A stretch of DNA of 64,000 nucleotides from an uncultured Clostridia bacterium (GCA_934254815.1 CAKQME010000002.1:1-64000); one strand, 5' to 3'; shown: positions 38,016 through 46,609, numbered from the stretch's first letter. Numbers and translations are program-made. Notes: generated by a model not told the origin, from the sequence alone.

Positions 38016-40258
38016 TGTTTTTAGGTAAATTATACGATTTTCAATCAAAACACGAGGAAAATTTACTTCGCAAATGCGCAGATTATGAGGAAATGGTGCT
38101 GTCCGCTCCTACCGGTGCCGGCAAAACCGTTTTGGTGAGTAAATTTATTGACGATTATCTCGACGAAAACCCGAATACGGCATTTTTGTGGCTTTGCCCG
38201 GGAGCCGGCGGGCTTCACAAACAGTCGGAAGTCAGTTTTAAAGAATTGACCTCTGGTATTTCCTACGGCGACGTATATGATTTTATTACCGAACCGGATC
38301 CGAGAGGGCAGGTTTTCTTCATTAACTGGGATAAAATCAATAAAAAATCCAACGTGGTTTTGCGTGAAGGCGAGCATAAGGATTTAATGGCAAAAGTTCT
38401 TTCTTGCCATAACGACGGTATCGATATTTTTATGCTTATAGACGAAGAACATAAGTATAAAGATACGGCAAACGAATATATCGGTAACATTCAACCGAAA
38501 CACGTGTTGAGAATATCCGCCACACCGATCAGCAAAGGCGACCACAATGAAATTATTACGGACGACGAAGTAATCGGAGCAGGTCTGATTGCCGCGGGGA
38601 TATCCATTAACGAAGGTGTTTCAAAAGCAATACAAGAGAATAATAGGCTCGATGACGACTTGCTGCTTATTGATTTGGCAGATAAAAAACGTAAAGAAAT
38701 ACAGGCGGAATATGATAGACGCGGTTTGAAAATCCGTCCGCTTGTTATCATTCAATTCCCTAACGGCTCCGACGAATGGATTACAAGAGTTAAACGTGCG
38801 CTGGAAGATTTGGGTTATCCCGAAACGTCGGGCTTGGTTACTTCTTGGTTTAGCGGAGATCATCCGGACAATCCGGAGGAAATCAAAAAACTTGACGGAC
38901 AGTATGCATTCTTGCTCTTCAAGCAAGCAATCGCGACCGGCTGGGACTGCCCTCGAGCGAAAATACTTGTAAAACTTCGTGAAGGCGGTACCGAAAGATT
39001 CAACATTCAGACTGTCGGAAGAATTCGTAGAATGCCCGAACGCAGACATTATGATTGCGATTTGATAGATAATTGCTATGTTTATACCCTCGATAGTGAA
39101 TTTAACGAAGGATTGACGAGCAGTTTAAGCGACTCATTCTATACCTATCAATATAAGCGTAAAGCGACCGCACCCTCTTTTGTTCTCAAAAAAGAATGTC
39201 TTAACGGAAGCGATCGTTTTGCCGTCAATCCGCAAGCCGTTGTCGAAGTCGTGCGAAATCGTATGCTTGAGGAATGCGACATCGATCACAATGGAAAACT
39301 CGATAAAAACGAAATGGCAAGAACCAAAGGCTATGTTTTCGGTACGATGCTGAAAACCGAGGCATTTGAAGGCGTTGCGAGAACGACTCACGATATGACA
39401 AAACTGAGTATAAAATTCAGCGGCGAACACCAGATAAACAACCACGACGACGGTTTTATTATTCGTGATGCAAAGAGAAGGATTGCAAGCGCTATCGGTA
39501 TTGACGAGCATATTTCTAACAATGCTTTACGCATTTTGTTTGGGCCTATGGATATGCAAATGAATATCCTTTCACAGTCGGAACAGGAATATGAACAACG
39601 CAAGAAACTGATAGACGGACTAAGCTTGAAAGAATATAATGCTTTCTTGGTAAATAACAGAGATCGTTTGATAGAAGTGTTCGGTCAGATCAGCGAGGAC
39701 AGCATTGCGGAAATCGAAGAAACGAACATTCTCGTTGCCGACTGGTATATTCCGCGCGAGCAATATTACAAACAGCATAAGAAAATTTCCGCGACTGTTG
39801 TTTATGATAAAAACGTATTTGTCGGCTACGGCAATAATATTTTGATTGCTCCCAACAGAACGGTGTCCGAACTGGAATTTGAAAGATGGTGCGAAACATA
39901 CAACGCGGTCGATTGCTATTACAAAAACGGAGACAAAGGAGACGACTTTTTCAGTATTGTTTTCCGCAAGGGATTCAGGCGAAACAACTTCTACCCTGAT
40001 TATATAATGAAAACAAAATCGGGAGAATTGTGGATTATCGAGGCAAAAGGCGGATTGAACGCCGACGGGAATTCGAACAATATCGATAAATACGCACGCC
40101 ATAAATTCGAAGCATTAAAGGAATATGCGAGCCGTCATCAAGAAATTAAATGGGGTTTTGTCCGCGCTGTCGGTACACAACTTTATTTATCCAATACCGT
40201 TTGGGATGAAGACGTTACCAATCGAAACGTTTGGAAACCTATCGAGTGTTTTATTTAA
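38015..40258 (+). CDS. Type III restriction endonuclease (Res)
   Basis: This 747-residue SF2 helicase-nuclease has Walker A VLSAPTGAGKTVLVSKF near residue 30, IDEEHKYKDT (DEEH box), later helicase motifs AIATGWDCPRAKILVKLREG and VGRIRRMPERR, and a C-terminal PD-(D/E)xK nuclease (YPDYIMKTKSGELWIIEAKG, near 670). It is slightly shorter than classical Res subunits such as EcoP15I. An EF-hand-like stretch, CDIDHNGKLDKNE, appears near residue 425. Confidence 0.92.
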   Translation: MFLGKLYDFQSKHEENLLRKCADYEEMVLSAPTGAGKTVLVSKFIDDYLDENPNTAFLWLCPGAGGLHKQSEVSFKELTSGISYGDVYDFITEPDPRGQVFFINWDKINKKSNVVLREGEHKDLMAKVLSCHNDGIDIFMLIDEEHKYKDTANEYIGNIQPKHVLRISATPISKGDHNEIITDDEVIGAGLIAAGISINEGVSKAIQENNRLDDDLLLIDLADKKRKEIQAEYDRRGLKIRPLVIIQFPNGSDEWITRVKRALEDLGYPETSGLVTSWFSGDHPDNPEEIKKLDGQYAFLLFKQAIATGWDCPRAKILVKLREGGTERFNIQTVGRIRRMPERRHYDCDLIDNCYVYTLDSEFNEGLTSSLSDSFYTYQYKRKATAPSFVLKKECLNGSDRFAVNPQAVVEVVRNRMLEECDIDHNGKLDKNEMARTKGYVFGTMLKTEAFEGVARTTHDMTKLSIKFSGEHQINNHDDGFIIRDAKRRIASAIGIDEHISNNALRILFGPMDMQMNILSQSEQEYEQRKKLIDGLSLKEYNAFLVNNRDRLIEVFGQISEDSIAEIEETNILVADWYIPREQYYKQHKKISATVVYDKNVFVGYGNNILIAPNRTVSELEFERWCETYNAVDCYYKNGDKGDDFFSIVFRKGFRRNNFYPDYIMKTKSGELWIIEAKGGLNADGNSNNIDKYARHKFEALKEYASRHQEIKWGFVRAVGTQLYLSNTVWDEDVTNRNVWKPIECFI

Positions 40259-40275
40259 CGAAAGTATTATTTTGA

Positions 40276-40380
40276 AATAGAGCAGATAATATTGTGCCGG
40301 TCAAGCAAATCTACAAAAAATATAACCTCGATGATTCCGAAATCGCCTTTATCGAGAAAATGATAAAACCTATGGAGTAG
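40276..40380 (+). pseudogene. C-terminal remnant of a DNA methyltransferase-like gene
   Basis: The frame reads RADNIVPVKQIYKKYNLDDS then EIAFIEKMIKPME and a stop. From memory this resembles the C-terminal tail of restriction-modification methylases (EEIAFIExMIKPM). An in-frame stop lies directly upstream and nothing else of the gene remains. It probably marks replacement of an earlier R-M module. Confidence 0.4.
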
Positions 40381-40419
40381 GTTGCAAAAATTACACTTCT
40401 GTATCGGGAGTAATAAAAA

Positions 40420-41376
40420 ATGAAAAAAATTAAAATAAGCGCTATTGTAAGTACAATCATTCTTCCCTTGGCATTTATTGCCTTTTGCGTTTTTAATTTT
40501 ATACAAAAACCAGAATGGGCAAGTTTTTTTAGTGCTATTCTTGGATTATTAGCATCGGCAGCATTCGGAGTTTGGGTTTCATATATTTTTCAAAAAACGA
40601 ATGATAAAATACAACAAGATAAGGACAACGCGTTAATTGAGATGATACGTGAAAGGGAATTTTTTGACCTTAGATTTAAATTATCAATGTTGATTCGCCA
40701 ATTCAATCTTCGTGAAGACCAATTGCTTAATAAAATCAAAGCAGACAATTTGAAAAAATCGTTCTCAAAGTATGATATTGATCTGGAAAACCTTACTACC
40801 AATTATTTTGTTTTTATGAAAATATACGATAATATTGAAACTTATTTCCCAAATATAAAAGACCAAAATTTTGTTAAGACCAATATTGACTGTCTGCTGT
40901 TCCGCGATGAATTACGGAAAAAATATTCTAAAAGCAAAAATACATGTTGCTGTGAAATAGAAACATCTATTGACTTTCGCGTGTCTGAAATATATGATAC
41001 CTTCAGCACATTTAATATTTGTTGTATGGAGTTATTCAAAAAAATGCAACAACTAAATTTAGATTATAAACTGAAGATATTTACAGATGAAGAAATTGAC
41101 GCCATTGGTGCTTTTTCTTATGAAATTGGACCGGGTACTTTTATAAATTTTTATCCTCCCTACGAAATATTGACACTCTTTCCGAAATTTTTGAAAATTC
41201 AGAAATTCTTAAAAGCAGATTTTATCCCTGCATATCAAAAAGAATCTTTTTGGCAAGGCATAAAAAATGCAGATAAAATCCAAGAGAAGCAAGAGTCAAC
41301 TATTAAAGAATGGCTTAGAAAAAATGGCGATATGGCTAATGGAATCCTATTAACATGGCGAAAAGATAAAAATTGA
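40420..41376 (+). CDS. Two-helix membrane protein of unknown function on the defence element
   Basis: This 318-residue protein has two predicted helices near the N-terminus (ISAIVSTIILPLAFIAFCVF, SFFSAILGLLASAAFGVWVS), then a roughly 250-residue cytoplasmic, mostly helical part (NDKIQQDKDNALIEMIRERE...). I recognise no catalytic motif. Very low GC and A-rich codon use mark it as accessory. It follows the R-M genes at 160 bp with its own spacing (Shine-Dalgarno-like GGGAG at 40400) and ends before two hairpins. Confidence 0.75.
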   Translation: MKKIKISAIVSTIILPLAFIAFCVFNFIQKPEWASFFSAILGLLASAAFGVWVSYIFQKTNDKIQQDKDNALIEMIREREFFDLRFKLSMLIRQFNLREDQLLNKIKADNLKKSFSKYDIDLENLTTNYFVFMKIYDNIETYFPNIKDQNFVKTNIDCLLFRDELRKKYSKSKNTCCCEIETSIDFRVSEIYDTFSTFNICCMELFKKMQQLNLDYKLKIFTDEEIDAIGAFSYEIGPGTFINFYPPYEILTLFPKFLKIQKFLKADFIPAYQKESFWQGIKNADKIQEKQESTIKEWLRKNGDMANGILLTWRKDKN

Positions 41377-41698
41377 ATATTGTACAGACATATAATAAAC
41401 GGATAATTTTTAGTAGATTATCCGTCTAAAACTTTATATTAAAGCAATATTGAATACAGTTTTCAAATGATACCTTAAAGTCGGATATTCGTGAAAGAAC
41501 GTCCGACTTTTTTATTTATTATAAAACATAGGCGCTAAACATTACAAAAATTGCGGTTCGACACCATTCAGAGAATGCCGTCAAAAAATTTTTGAAGAAT
41601 TTTTGCGAAAAACGATAAAAGTGGTTTACTTTTTACCCCTGCTTATTCCCCGATAGGTGTAGGGACAAAATTTTTAACCAAACAGGAGAACAGAACAA
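41377..41698 (+). other. Gap with two hairpins, one a clear terminator
   Basis: ACGGATAAT/ATTATCCGT at 41399-41426 is a hairpin without a strong T-run. AAAGTCGGA/TCCGACTTT at 41477-41510 is followed by TTTATTT and is a good terminator. The remaining A/T-rich DNA up to 41690 shows no gene. Confidence 0.65.
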
Positions 41699-41827
41699 AT
41701 GTTAGTAAGAAAAGAAAATCTCAAACGCTTTTTGGAAACAAAAAATCTATTCAAAGAGAAATTCGCCGCCTTGCGTCGCGGTTTTACACGGCTCGCCGTT
41801 CATCACGATAACAAGCACAACGAGTAA
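41699..41827 (+). CDS. Possible small basic protein upstream of the integrase genes
   Basis: Shine-Dalgarno AGGAGA precedes an ATG and 42 codons: MLVRKENLKRFLETKNLFKE and onward, ending VHHDNKHNE. No family is recognised. The +1 frame is open from about 41709 to 41922 and encodes a more protein-like C-terminus (KFVHDLFALRSAADRTHFID) but has no start codon, so one of the two frames may be a frameshifted relic. Confidence 0.4.
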   Translation: MLVRKENLKRFLETKNLFKEKFAALRRGFTRLAVHHDNKHNE

Positions 41828-42149
41828 ATTTGTACACGATTTGTTTGCGCTGCGTTCCGCTGCCGATAGAACCCATTTTATTGACTTCGACAAAATGGTC
41901 GGAAAGATATTCGGGCTATGAAAATTATTGAGTGTTACCGATATAAATTCGGACCAAACTTTGGTTTGAACTATCAATAAAACTGACTCAAAAAAGGGTA
42001 AATCAAACCTGTTTTTCCAAGCAGGATAAGGTGTGATTCAGTCGGACTTTTTCCGCCCGAAACACACGTTTCAAGACAAGCGGGATACCCGCTTTCTTTT
42101 TCAACAAAACTACGGTTTTTATATTACAAACACAGGAGGAATTTTGCCT
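41828..42149 (+). other. Gap before the excisionase gene
   Basis: It contains the 3' part of the start-less +1 frame (to 41922) and A/T-rich leader sequence for the excisionase gene, whose GGAGGA Shine-Dalgarno is at 42136-42141. No other gene was recognised. Confidence 0.5.
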
Positions 42150-42347
42150 ATGAACGAGATGTTTAAGGACTATCCCGACGTAGTAAGCGTCGGACAATTA
42201 AAAGAAATGCTGCAAATCGGGCAAGTTCTCGCTTATAAACTCGTAAAGGAAGGAGAAATAAAATCACGCAAGGACGGGCGTGAATACAAAATACTTAAAT
42301 CAACCGTTATAGAGTATTTGTCGAGAGGTTGTTCGCAATGGAATTAA
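42150..42347 (+). CDS. Excisionase-like helix-turn-helix protein
   Basis: This 65-residue protein starts MNEMFKDYPDVVSVGQLKEM and has the MerR/Xis-like winged-helix pattern VSVGQLKEMLQIGQVLAYKL VKEG...IKSRKDGREYKILKSTVIEYL. Such proteins direct excision with tyrosine integrases. The ATG at 42150 follows GGAGGA. Its 3' end overlaps the integrase gene by 10 bp. Confidence 0.88.
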   Translation: MNEMFKDYPDVVSVGQLKEMLQIGQVLAYKLVKEGEIKSRKDGREYKILKSTVIEYLSRGCSQWN

Positions 42348-43690
42348 AAGGAACTTTGCAATCTAAAAAAGGCTATTTATACGCGGTAATCGGCTATAAA
42401 GACGAAGCGGGAAAACAAAAATATAAGTGGTATGCGACGGGCTTAAAGGAGCGTGGGAACAAAAAAGAAGCAAAAGAAATTCTCGCGCAAAAGTTACAGG
42501 AATTTGAGGAAGAACAGACAAGTTTTATCAACAAACTTAAAAACCGTACAAAGCCTAAAAACGTAGATAAAGCGGAAGCGACTATGCTGTTTTCAGATTA
42601 TTGTCTGAAATACGTAGAAAGCAAAAAATCGGAATTATCTCCGTCCGTATATAGTTTATACTTAAAACACTACATAAAACTTTTTAAGACTTACTTTGAT
42701 CCCAAAAAATTGCGGCTTATAGATATTACCGAAAAAGAAATCAACGATTTTTATGAAGATAGGTTAAAACACGGGGTTAAAAAAATTACCCTGAAACATT
42801 ATAATTGTGTGCTTCGTCCTGCCTTAAGACAGGCATACAGAAACAAACTTATTCCGGATAATCCGTTTGATTTTGTCGATTCCATAAAGAAAGAAAAAAC
42901 GTCTATGTCGTTCTATGATAAAAACGAAATGAAGGCATTTTTTGCGGCAATAAAAGGACACAAACTCGAAATACCGTTTATTCTGGCGGCTTATTACGGA
43001 TTCCGTCGGAGCGAGGTTTTGGGACTTCGTTGGAGCGCAATAGACTTTGACCATAAACTGATAACCGTAAATCACAAACTGCTCGTCGTGGACAAAGAAG
43101 TCATTTTAACCGACGATTTGAAAACCGAAAAGAGCCATCGCACCTTACCGCTTATTCCTGCCGTAGAATCTGCTCTGTTAAAACATAAAGCGCAGATAGA
43201 AGAGAATAAACGGTTTTACGGAAATACTTACGATGCCCGCTATCTCGATTACGTCTGCGTTGAGGAGAACGGCAAAATCGTCTATCCCGACCACATGACG
43301 AAAAAATTTGCCGATTTGCTGAAGGAGAAAAATTTACGACATATCCGTCTGCACGATTTACGGCACAGCTGCGCAAGTAACCTTTTAGCAAACGGAGTGC
43401 AACTTAAAGAAATACAGGAATGGCTCGGACACTCGAATTTCGGAACTACGGCAGACGTTTATTCTCACTTGGATTTCAGTGCAAAAGTAAAAGCAGCGCA
43501 GACTTTAACGCAGGCGTATGACGAGCCCGCAGAAGAAAAGCCACCCACACAAGACAGAAAAAACGTAGAAATACTTATGCAGGCAATCGACGAAATGAAA
43601 AAACTCGGTTTTGATTCTCTTGAAGAATATCTTGCTTACAAGGACGAGCAATCTCTTAAAGGATTAAAAAAGAACCCTATCGAAATGTAG
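42338..43690 (+). CDS. Tyrosine recombinase integrase
   Basis: This 450-residue protein has an N-terminal arm-binding domain (KGTLQSKKGYLYAVIGYKDE), a SAM-like core-binding domain (near 75-160) and a catalytic domain with Arg in YYGFRRSEVLGLRW, HxxR in RLHDLRHSCASNLLANGV, and His and Tyr in WLGHSNFGTTADVYSHLD. It resembles Tn916/phage-type integrases. It would catalyse integration and excision of the 9.8-kb element at the cores near 34178 and 43985. Confidence 0.96.
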   Translation: MELKGTLQSKKGYLYAVIGYKDEAGKQKYKWYATGLKERGNKKEAKEILAQKLQEFEEEQTSFINKLKNRTKPKNVDKAEATMLFSDYCLKYVESKKSELSPSVYSLYLKHYIKLFKTYFDPKKLRLIDITEKEINDFYEDRLKHGVKKITLKHYNCVLRPALRQAYRNKLIPDNPFDFVDSIKKEKTSMSFYDKNEMKAFFAAIKGHKLEIPFILAAYYGFRRSEVLGLRWSAIDFDHKLITVNHKLLVVDKEVILTDDLKTEKSHRTLPLIPAVESALLKHKAQIEENKRFYGNTYDARYLDYVCVEENGKIVYPDHMTKKFADLLKEKNLRHIRLHDLRHSCASNLLANGVQLKEIQEWLGHSNFGTTADVYSHLDFSAKVKAAQTLTQAYDEPAEEKPPTQDRKNVEILMQAIDEMKKLGFDSLEEYLAYKDEQSLKGLKKNPIEM

Positions 43691-43693
43691 ATC

Positions 43694-43720
43694 AAGGACG
43701 CCGATCGGCGTCCTTTTTTC
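43694..43720 (+). terminator. Terminator of the integrase gene
   Basis: AAGGACGCC/GGCGTCCTT with a 4-base loop, followed by TTTT, begins 4 bp after the stop codon. Confidence 0.9.
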
Positions 43721-43803
43721 ATAAATAAACAGTTGTAGCGAAGGTAAAACAATAGTCAACAACAATAAAAATAACCGCCGCTCCTGCACGAAAGTTTTTA
43801 ATT

Positions 43804-43914
43804 TTATTAGAACTTTTATTAGAACAGAGCCGTTTTCAGCATTTTCGAGCGTTTTCGCAAGCAGAGATAGAATTGCATTTTGTTCTAATAAAATTTTGCG
43901 ATTTTTATTAGAAC
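43804..43914. repeat. Right-end integrase arm-type repeats
   Basis: TTATTAGAAC occurs at 43804-43813, 43816-43825 and 43905-43914, and in inverted orientation at 43882-43891. The same decamer occurs near the left end. This 43721-44054 gap otherwise holds only terminators and the right core. Confidence 0.7.
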
Positions 43915-43954
43915 AAACAACAAGTTAGCCATAAATAGATCTAAAATGAGTAAA

Positions 43955-43990
43955 AAACAGCCCAAAACGCTTGGTTTTGGGCTGTTTTTG
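43955..43990 (+). terminator. Terminator-like hairpin at the right core of the element
   Basis: AAACAGCCCAAAAC/GTTTTGGGCTGTTT with T-run TTTTT, which is the start of the 14-bp core. The left core is likewise fused to a terminator T-run. Confidence 0.8.
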
Positions 43991-44000
43991 GTGCACCAAG

Positions 44001-44049
44001 AACAACCTAATTCGAATATCGAAACGTATTCGAGGTGGGTTGTTTTTTT
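44001..44049 (+). terminator. Nested hairpin terminator
   Basis: AACAACC pairs with GGGTTGTT. Inside, TCGAATA pairs with TATTCGA around CGTTTCGA-type sequence. TTTTTTT follows on the plus strand. It lies between the element and the converging serine recombinase gene. Confidence 0.7.
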
Positions 44050-44054
44050 GTGTT

Positions 44055-45557
44055 CTAAATTATAATTTCAAGCAAAATTTGTTGAGTATCTGGTGCAGTA
44101 TTAGCGTATTTGCTGACTATTATTTCAACAGTTTCTGAACATAAAATAAAACCCGAATGAGTGCCATTCGGATTTTTTATCGGATTATTGAAATATATTT
44201 CTACTTTATCATCGAATAATATAATTTTTTCGATCAGCAGATTTATCAGAATTTTGGAATTTTCATTTAAGGCGGAAGTGTAAAATTGTTTAATATCCGC
44301 TGCCGATAATTTAATTGATTGTTTGCTTCGTTCAATTAAAATTTGTCGTTCTAATTCCTGCTGTTGGGTTTCGAGCGATTGTAAACGTTTATTCGTTGCG
44401 TTTGTAACTATTCCGCGTTCGATTGCCGCAACGATATTGTCGATTGCCGTATCGACTTGCTTTTTTTGCTTAATCAACAAAGATAGAGAAGAATTTTCGC
44501 AGATGGATTTTTCTTGTCTTTGCAGTATTTTAGATACGATAATATTTATTAAGTTTGGTTCGGATAATTTTTGGACAATTGTGTCGGTTACAAGATATTC
44601 TATTACTTCCTTGCGAATCATTGCTTTGTTACAATCGTTAAGTCGTTTTTTCCTTCCGTAGCATTTGTAATAGTAAATTCGCGAGCCGTTTTTCGTTGTC
44701 CCGCTTTCGCCGTGCATAGGCTGTCCGCAGTTGCCGCATATCAATTTCTGTCTTAATAAAAAATCGGCTTTTACACTTTTTTTGCCGTATTTATTAGCCG
44801 CCACTTTACGTCGGACCTGATTGAAAACGTCTGTCGGAACTATTTGCGGATACATATTGTCTACTACTTCGTCATTGTGTTTATATATTCCGGAGTATTT
44901 TTCGTTTCGCAGAATATTATATACACTGTTCCTTACGAAAGGTTTTCCTTTATAAAATATATTTTTTTCCGTTAAAGTTCTTATAATATCTTTAACGAAA
45001 ACGCCGTTTGCGTATTGTTCGTACATAAAGCGAACGACTGCGGCGTTGTTTTCGTCTATAACAATTTTTCTTCCGTCGATTTTATATTCGTATAATAGTC
45101 CTCCGCCTTGGTATAAACCTTTGCGTCTGGTTTCAAACATTCCGCGTTTTACTTTTTGTGCAAGTTCCGCCGAATAATATTCGGCATAGCCCTCAAGCAT
45201 ACTTTCAAATATAATTGCTTCGGGGGTGTCGGGAATATTTTCCATTGCGGATAACACTTTAACTCCGTTGTCTTTCAATTCTTTTTTGTGAATAGCCGTT
45301 TCATAGCGATTTCGTGCAAAGCGGTCGAATTTGTAAACGATGATAAAATTCCATTCTTTTCGACTGCTGTCTTTTAACATACGTTGAAAGTCCGGTCGAT
45401 TATCGTTTCTACCTGTCATAGCGCGGTCGATATAGGTATTTAGAATAATGATGTCGTTTCTTTTGGCGTACTCTTCACATACACGAAGTTGCCCCTCGAT
45501 AGATTGTTCGTTTTGGCTGTCGCTCGAATAACGAGCGTAAATAACTGCTGTTTGCAT
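44055..45557 (-). CDS. Large serine recombinase
   Basis: This 500-residue protein has a resolvase domain with the catalytic Ser in VIYARYSSDSQNEQSIEGQL and FIIVYKFDRFARNRYE, then a recombinase domain, a zinc ribbon (LICGNCGQPM...YYYKCYGRKKRLNDC) and a coiled-coil region (LQSLETQQQELERQILIERS). Such enzymes move phages and Tn4451-like elements. No second end or partner genes are obvious, so it may be all that is left of an element, or may belong with the small genes at 46090 and 46408. Confidence 0.95.
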   Translation of the reverse strand: MQTAVIYARYSSDSQNEQSIEGQLRVCEEYAKRNDIIILNTYIDRAMTGRNDNRPDFQRMLKDSSRKEWNFIIVYKFDRFARNRYETAIHKKELKDNGVKVLSAMENIPDTPEAIIFESMLEGYAEYYSAELAQKVKRGMFETRRKGLYQGGGLLYEYKIDGRKIVIDENNAAVVRFMYEQYANGVFVKDIIRTLTEKNIFYKGKPFVRNSVYNILRNEKYSGIYKHNDEVVDNMYPQIVPTDVFNQVRRKVAANKYGKKSVKADFLLRQKLICGNCGQPMHGESGTTKNGSRIYYYKCYGRKKRLNDCNKAMIRKEVIEYLVTDTIVQKLSEPNLINIIVSKILQRQEKSICENSSLSLLIKQKKQVDTAIDNIVAAIERGIVTNATNKRLQSLETQQQELERQILIERSKQSIKLSAADIKQFYTSALNENSKILINLLIEKIILFDDKVEIYFNNPIKNPNGTHSGFILCSETVEIIVSKYANTAPDTQQILLEIII

Positions 45558-46089
45558 TTTAATATATTATCTCCTTAAAGTTTCTTGAATTAAAAATAAT
45601 CGCTTTTTATGGAAAAAGTAAGAAACCCCGTCTTGTGCAAATCGAAAGAGAATCCCAACGAATTGCAAAGCGGGGAGTATTTAACATTACTTTTGCCGTA
45701 AATAACAAAAACTTTTTAACCGAAACTTTCTTATTTACACACACGAAACTATCGGGAAAAGACGAAGCCGTCAAAGATAGGCTTTTAAGCCGAAACAATA
45801 AGAATAACCGCCGTAAGAAAAAATATTGCGTCAGAGTAAAAAATAAGCCGCTTTCAGTTCAATGTTGCGTTTGATTGAACAACCGAAAGCGGCTTTGAAA
45901 TTTTAAGTTATATTTTTTCTCTTTGACGGCAAAGACTTTTTCTGATACCATACAAAACCACAACATAGTATATTTTTAGTTTTGGTTTTTAATGGTAAAA
46001 TATGGGCAAGTACAGATGTTAATAAGATTGATTTTCTAACATTTTCTTAATAATCCGTTTATAATGCAAGAAAAACGGAGGATACAATA
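45558..46089 (+). other. Gap with a strong hairpin and possible gene debris
   Basis: A short frame at 45609-45701 (MEKVRNPVLCKSKENPNELQ...) and a frame at 45635-45874 exist, but neither has a Shine-Dalgarno and the second runs into a terminator stem. The AGCCGCTTTC/GAAAGCGGCT hairpin with an inner GTTCAA/TTGAAC stem (45845-45894) is followed by TTTTAAG. The rest is A/T-rich, with a TATAAT near 46056 ahead of the small gene at 46090. Confidence 0.5.
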
Positions 46090-46242
46090 ATGGATAAAAT
46101 GAAAGAAATTCAAACAGCCAACAACGCAACGGGGTTGAAAGTGTTTGTAAACGGAGATCCCGACTTATCGCTCATACCCGACAGCCTTATGGATTGTTTT
46201 ATTGAAGCGATAACAGGTATAATCACAAATAATAAACAATAA
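46090..46242 (+). CDS. Small hypothetical protein, 50 residues
   Basis: A consensus Shine-Dalgarno (CGGAGG) precedes MDKMKEIQTANNATGLKVFV, ending LMDCFIEAITGIITNNKQ. No family is recognised. The composition is like that of small proteins in integrative elements. Confidence 0.55.
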   Translation: MDKMKEIQTANNATGLKVFVNGDPDLSLIPDSLMDCFIEAITGIITNNKQ

Positions 46243-46294
46243 GAAATACAAGTAGTGAACAATGTTTACGGTAAACACGGAAAAGTTTTTTGAA

Positions 46295-46353
46295 CCACAG
46301 AACCTGTTGTTTTGTCAACCGTATTGACCTTAACCGGCTTTTTTTGCTATAAT
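46295..46353 (+). promoter_or_regulatory. Promoter with CCACAGAACC box (surface-protein regulon, site 1)
   Basis: The box CCACAGAACC at 46295-46304 is 29 bp (start to start) from the -35 TTGACC (46324-46329). An 18-bp spacer leads to TATAAT (46348-46353). It drives the small gene at 46408 and the large secreted protein. Confidence 0.7.
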
Positions 46354-46407
46354 AAAACCACATTGGCAATGTGCCAAATGAAAAGCATAGAGGAGAAAAG
46401 AGGTAAA

Positions 46408-46596
46408 ATGATAAGCGGCGTTGATGAAAAAAATGTCCCCCGTACGGGGTTGCCATTACAAAATAATGGCAAAGCATACTTAAAGGCAGAAGTCAAAGTA
46501 ATTTCTTTTGACAATCAAGACGTTATCAGAACGTCAGGTGAAGGGGGAAACGATCCGTGGGTGATCGATCCTTATGATTTGGGCGCAACTGTATGA
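46408..46596 (+). CDS. Small hypothetical protein leading the surface-protein operon
   Basis: This 62-residue protein starts MISGVDEKNVPRTGLPLQNN and ends DVIRTSGEGGNDPWVIDPYD plus LGATV. The FDNQDVIRTSGEGG stretch recalls short Clostridia peptides ending in DVITTSG-like motifs, whose role I do not know. GAGGAG and AGAGG occur upstream; the ATG at 46408 is the best-placed start. It lies 13 bp before the secreted-protein gene. Confidence 0.55.
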   Translation: MISGVDEKNVPRTGLPLQNNGKAYLKAEVKVISFDNQDVIRTSGEGGNDPWVIDPYDLGATV

Positions 46597-46609
46597 GGAG
46601 GGGTAAAAT

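Larger units (their letters stand above)
34178..43998 (+). mobile_element. Integrative element (about 9.8 kb) carrying AbiE and a type III R-M system
   Basis: The direct 14-bp sequences TTTTTGGTGCGCCA (34178-34191) and TTTTTGGTGCACCA (43985-43998) differ at one base and bracket a segment of different composition. The segment ends with an excisionase-like gene and a tyrosine integrase. TTATTAGAAC-type repeats lie near both ends, as expected for integrase arm sites. Cargo: AbiEi/AbiEii, Mod, Res and an unknown membrane protein. Confidence 0.7.

Noticed and set aside
44001..44049. Second tRNA-like attachment site next to the right core
   Set aside because: The sequence after TGGTGCACCA folds into a nested terminator hairpin. 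It does not form a T-arm with proper pairing.
45635..45874. 79-codon open frame downstream of the serine recombinase promoter region
   Set aside because: No Shine-Dalgarno and no recognisable domain. It ends inside a strong terminator stem and overlaps another frame. Treated as debris.
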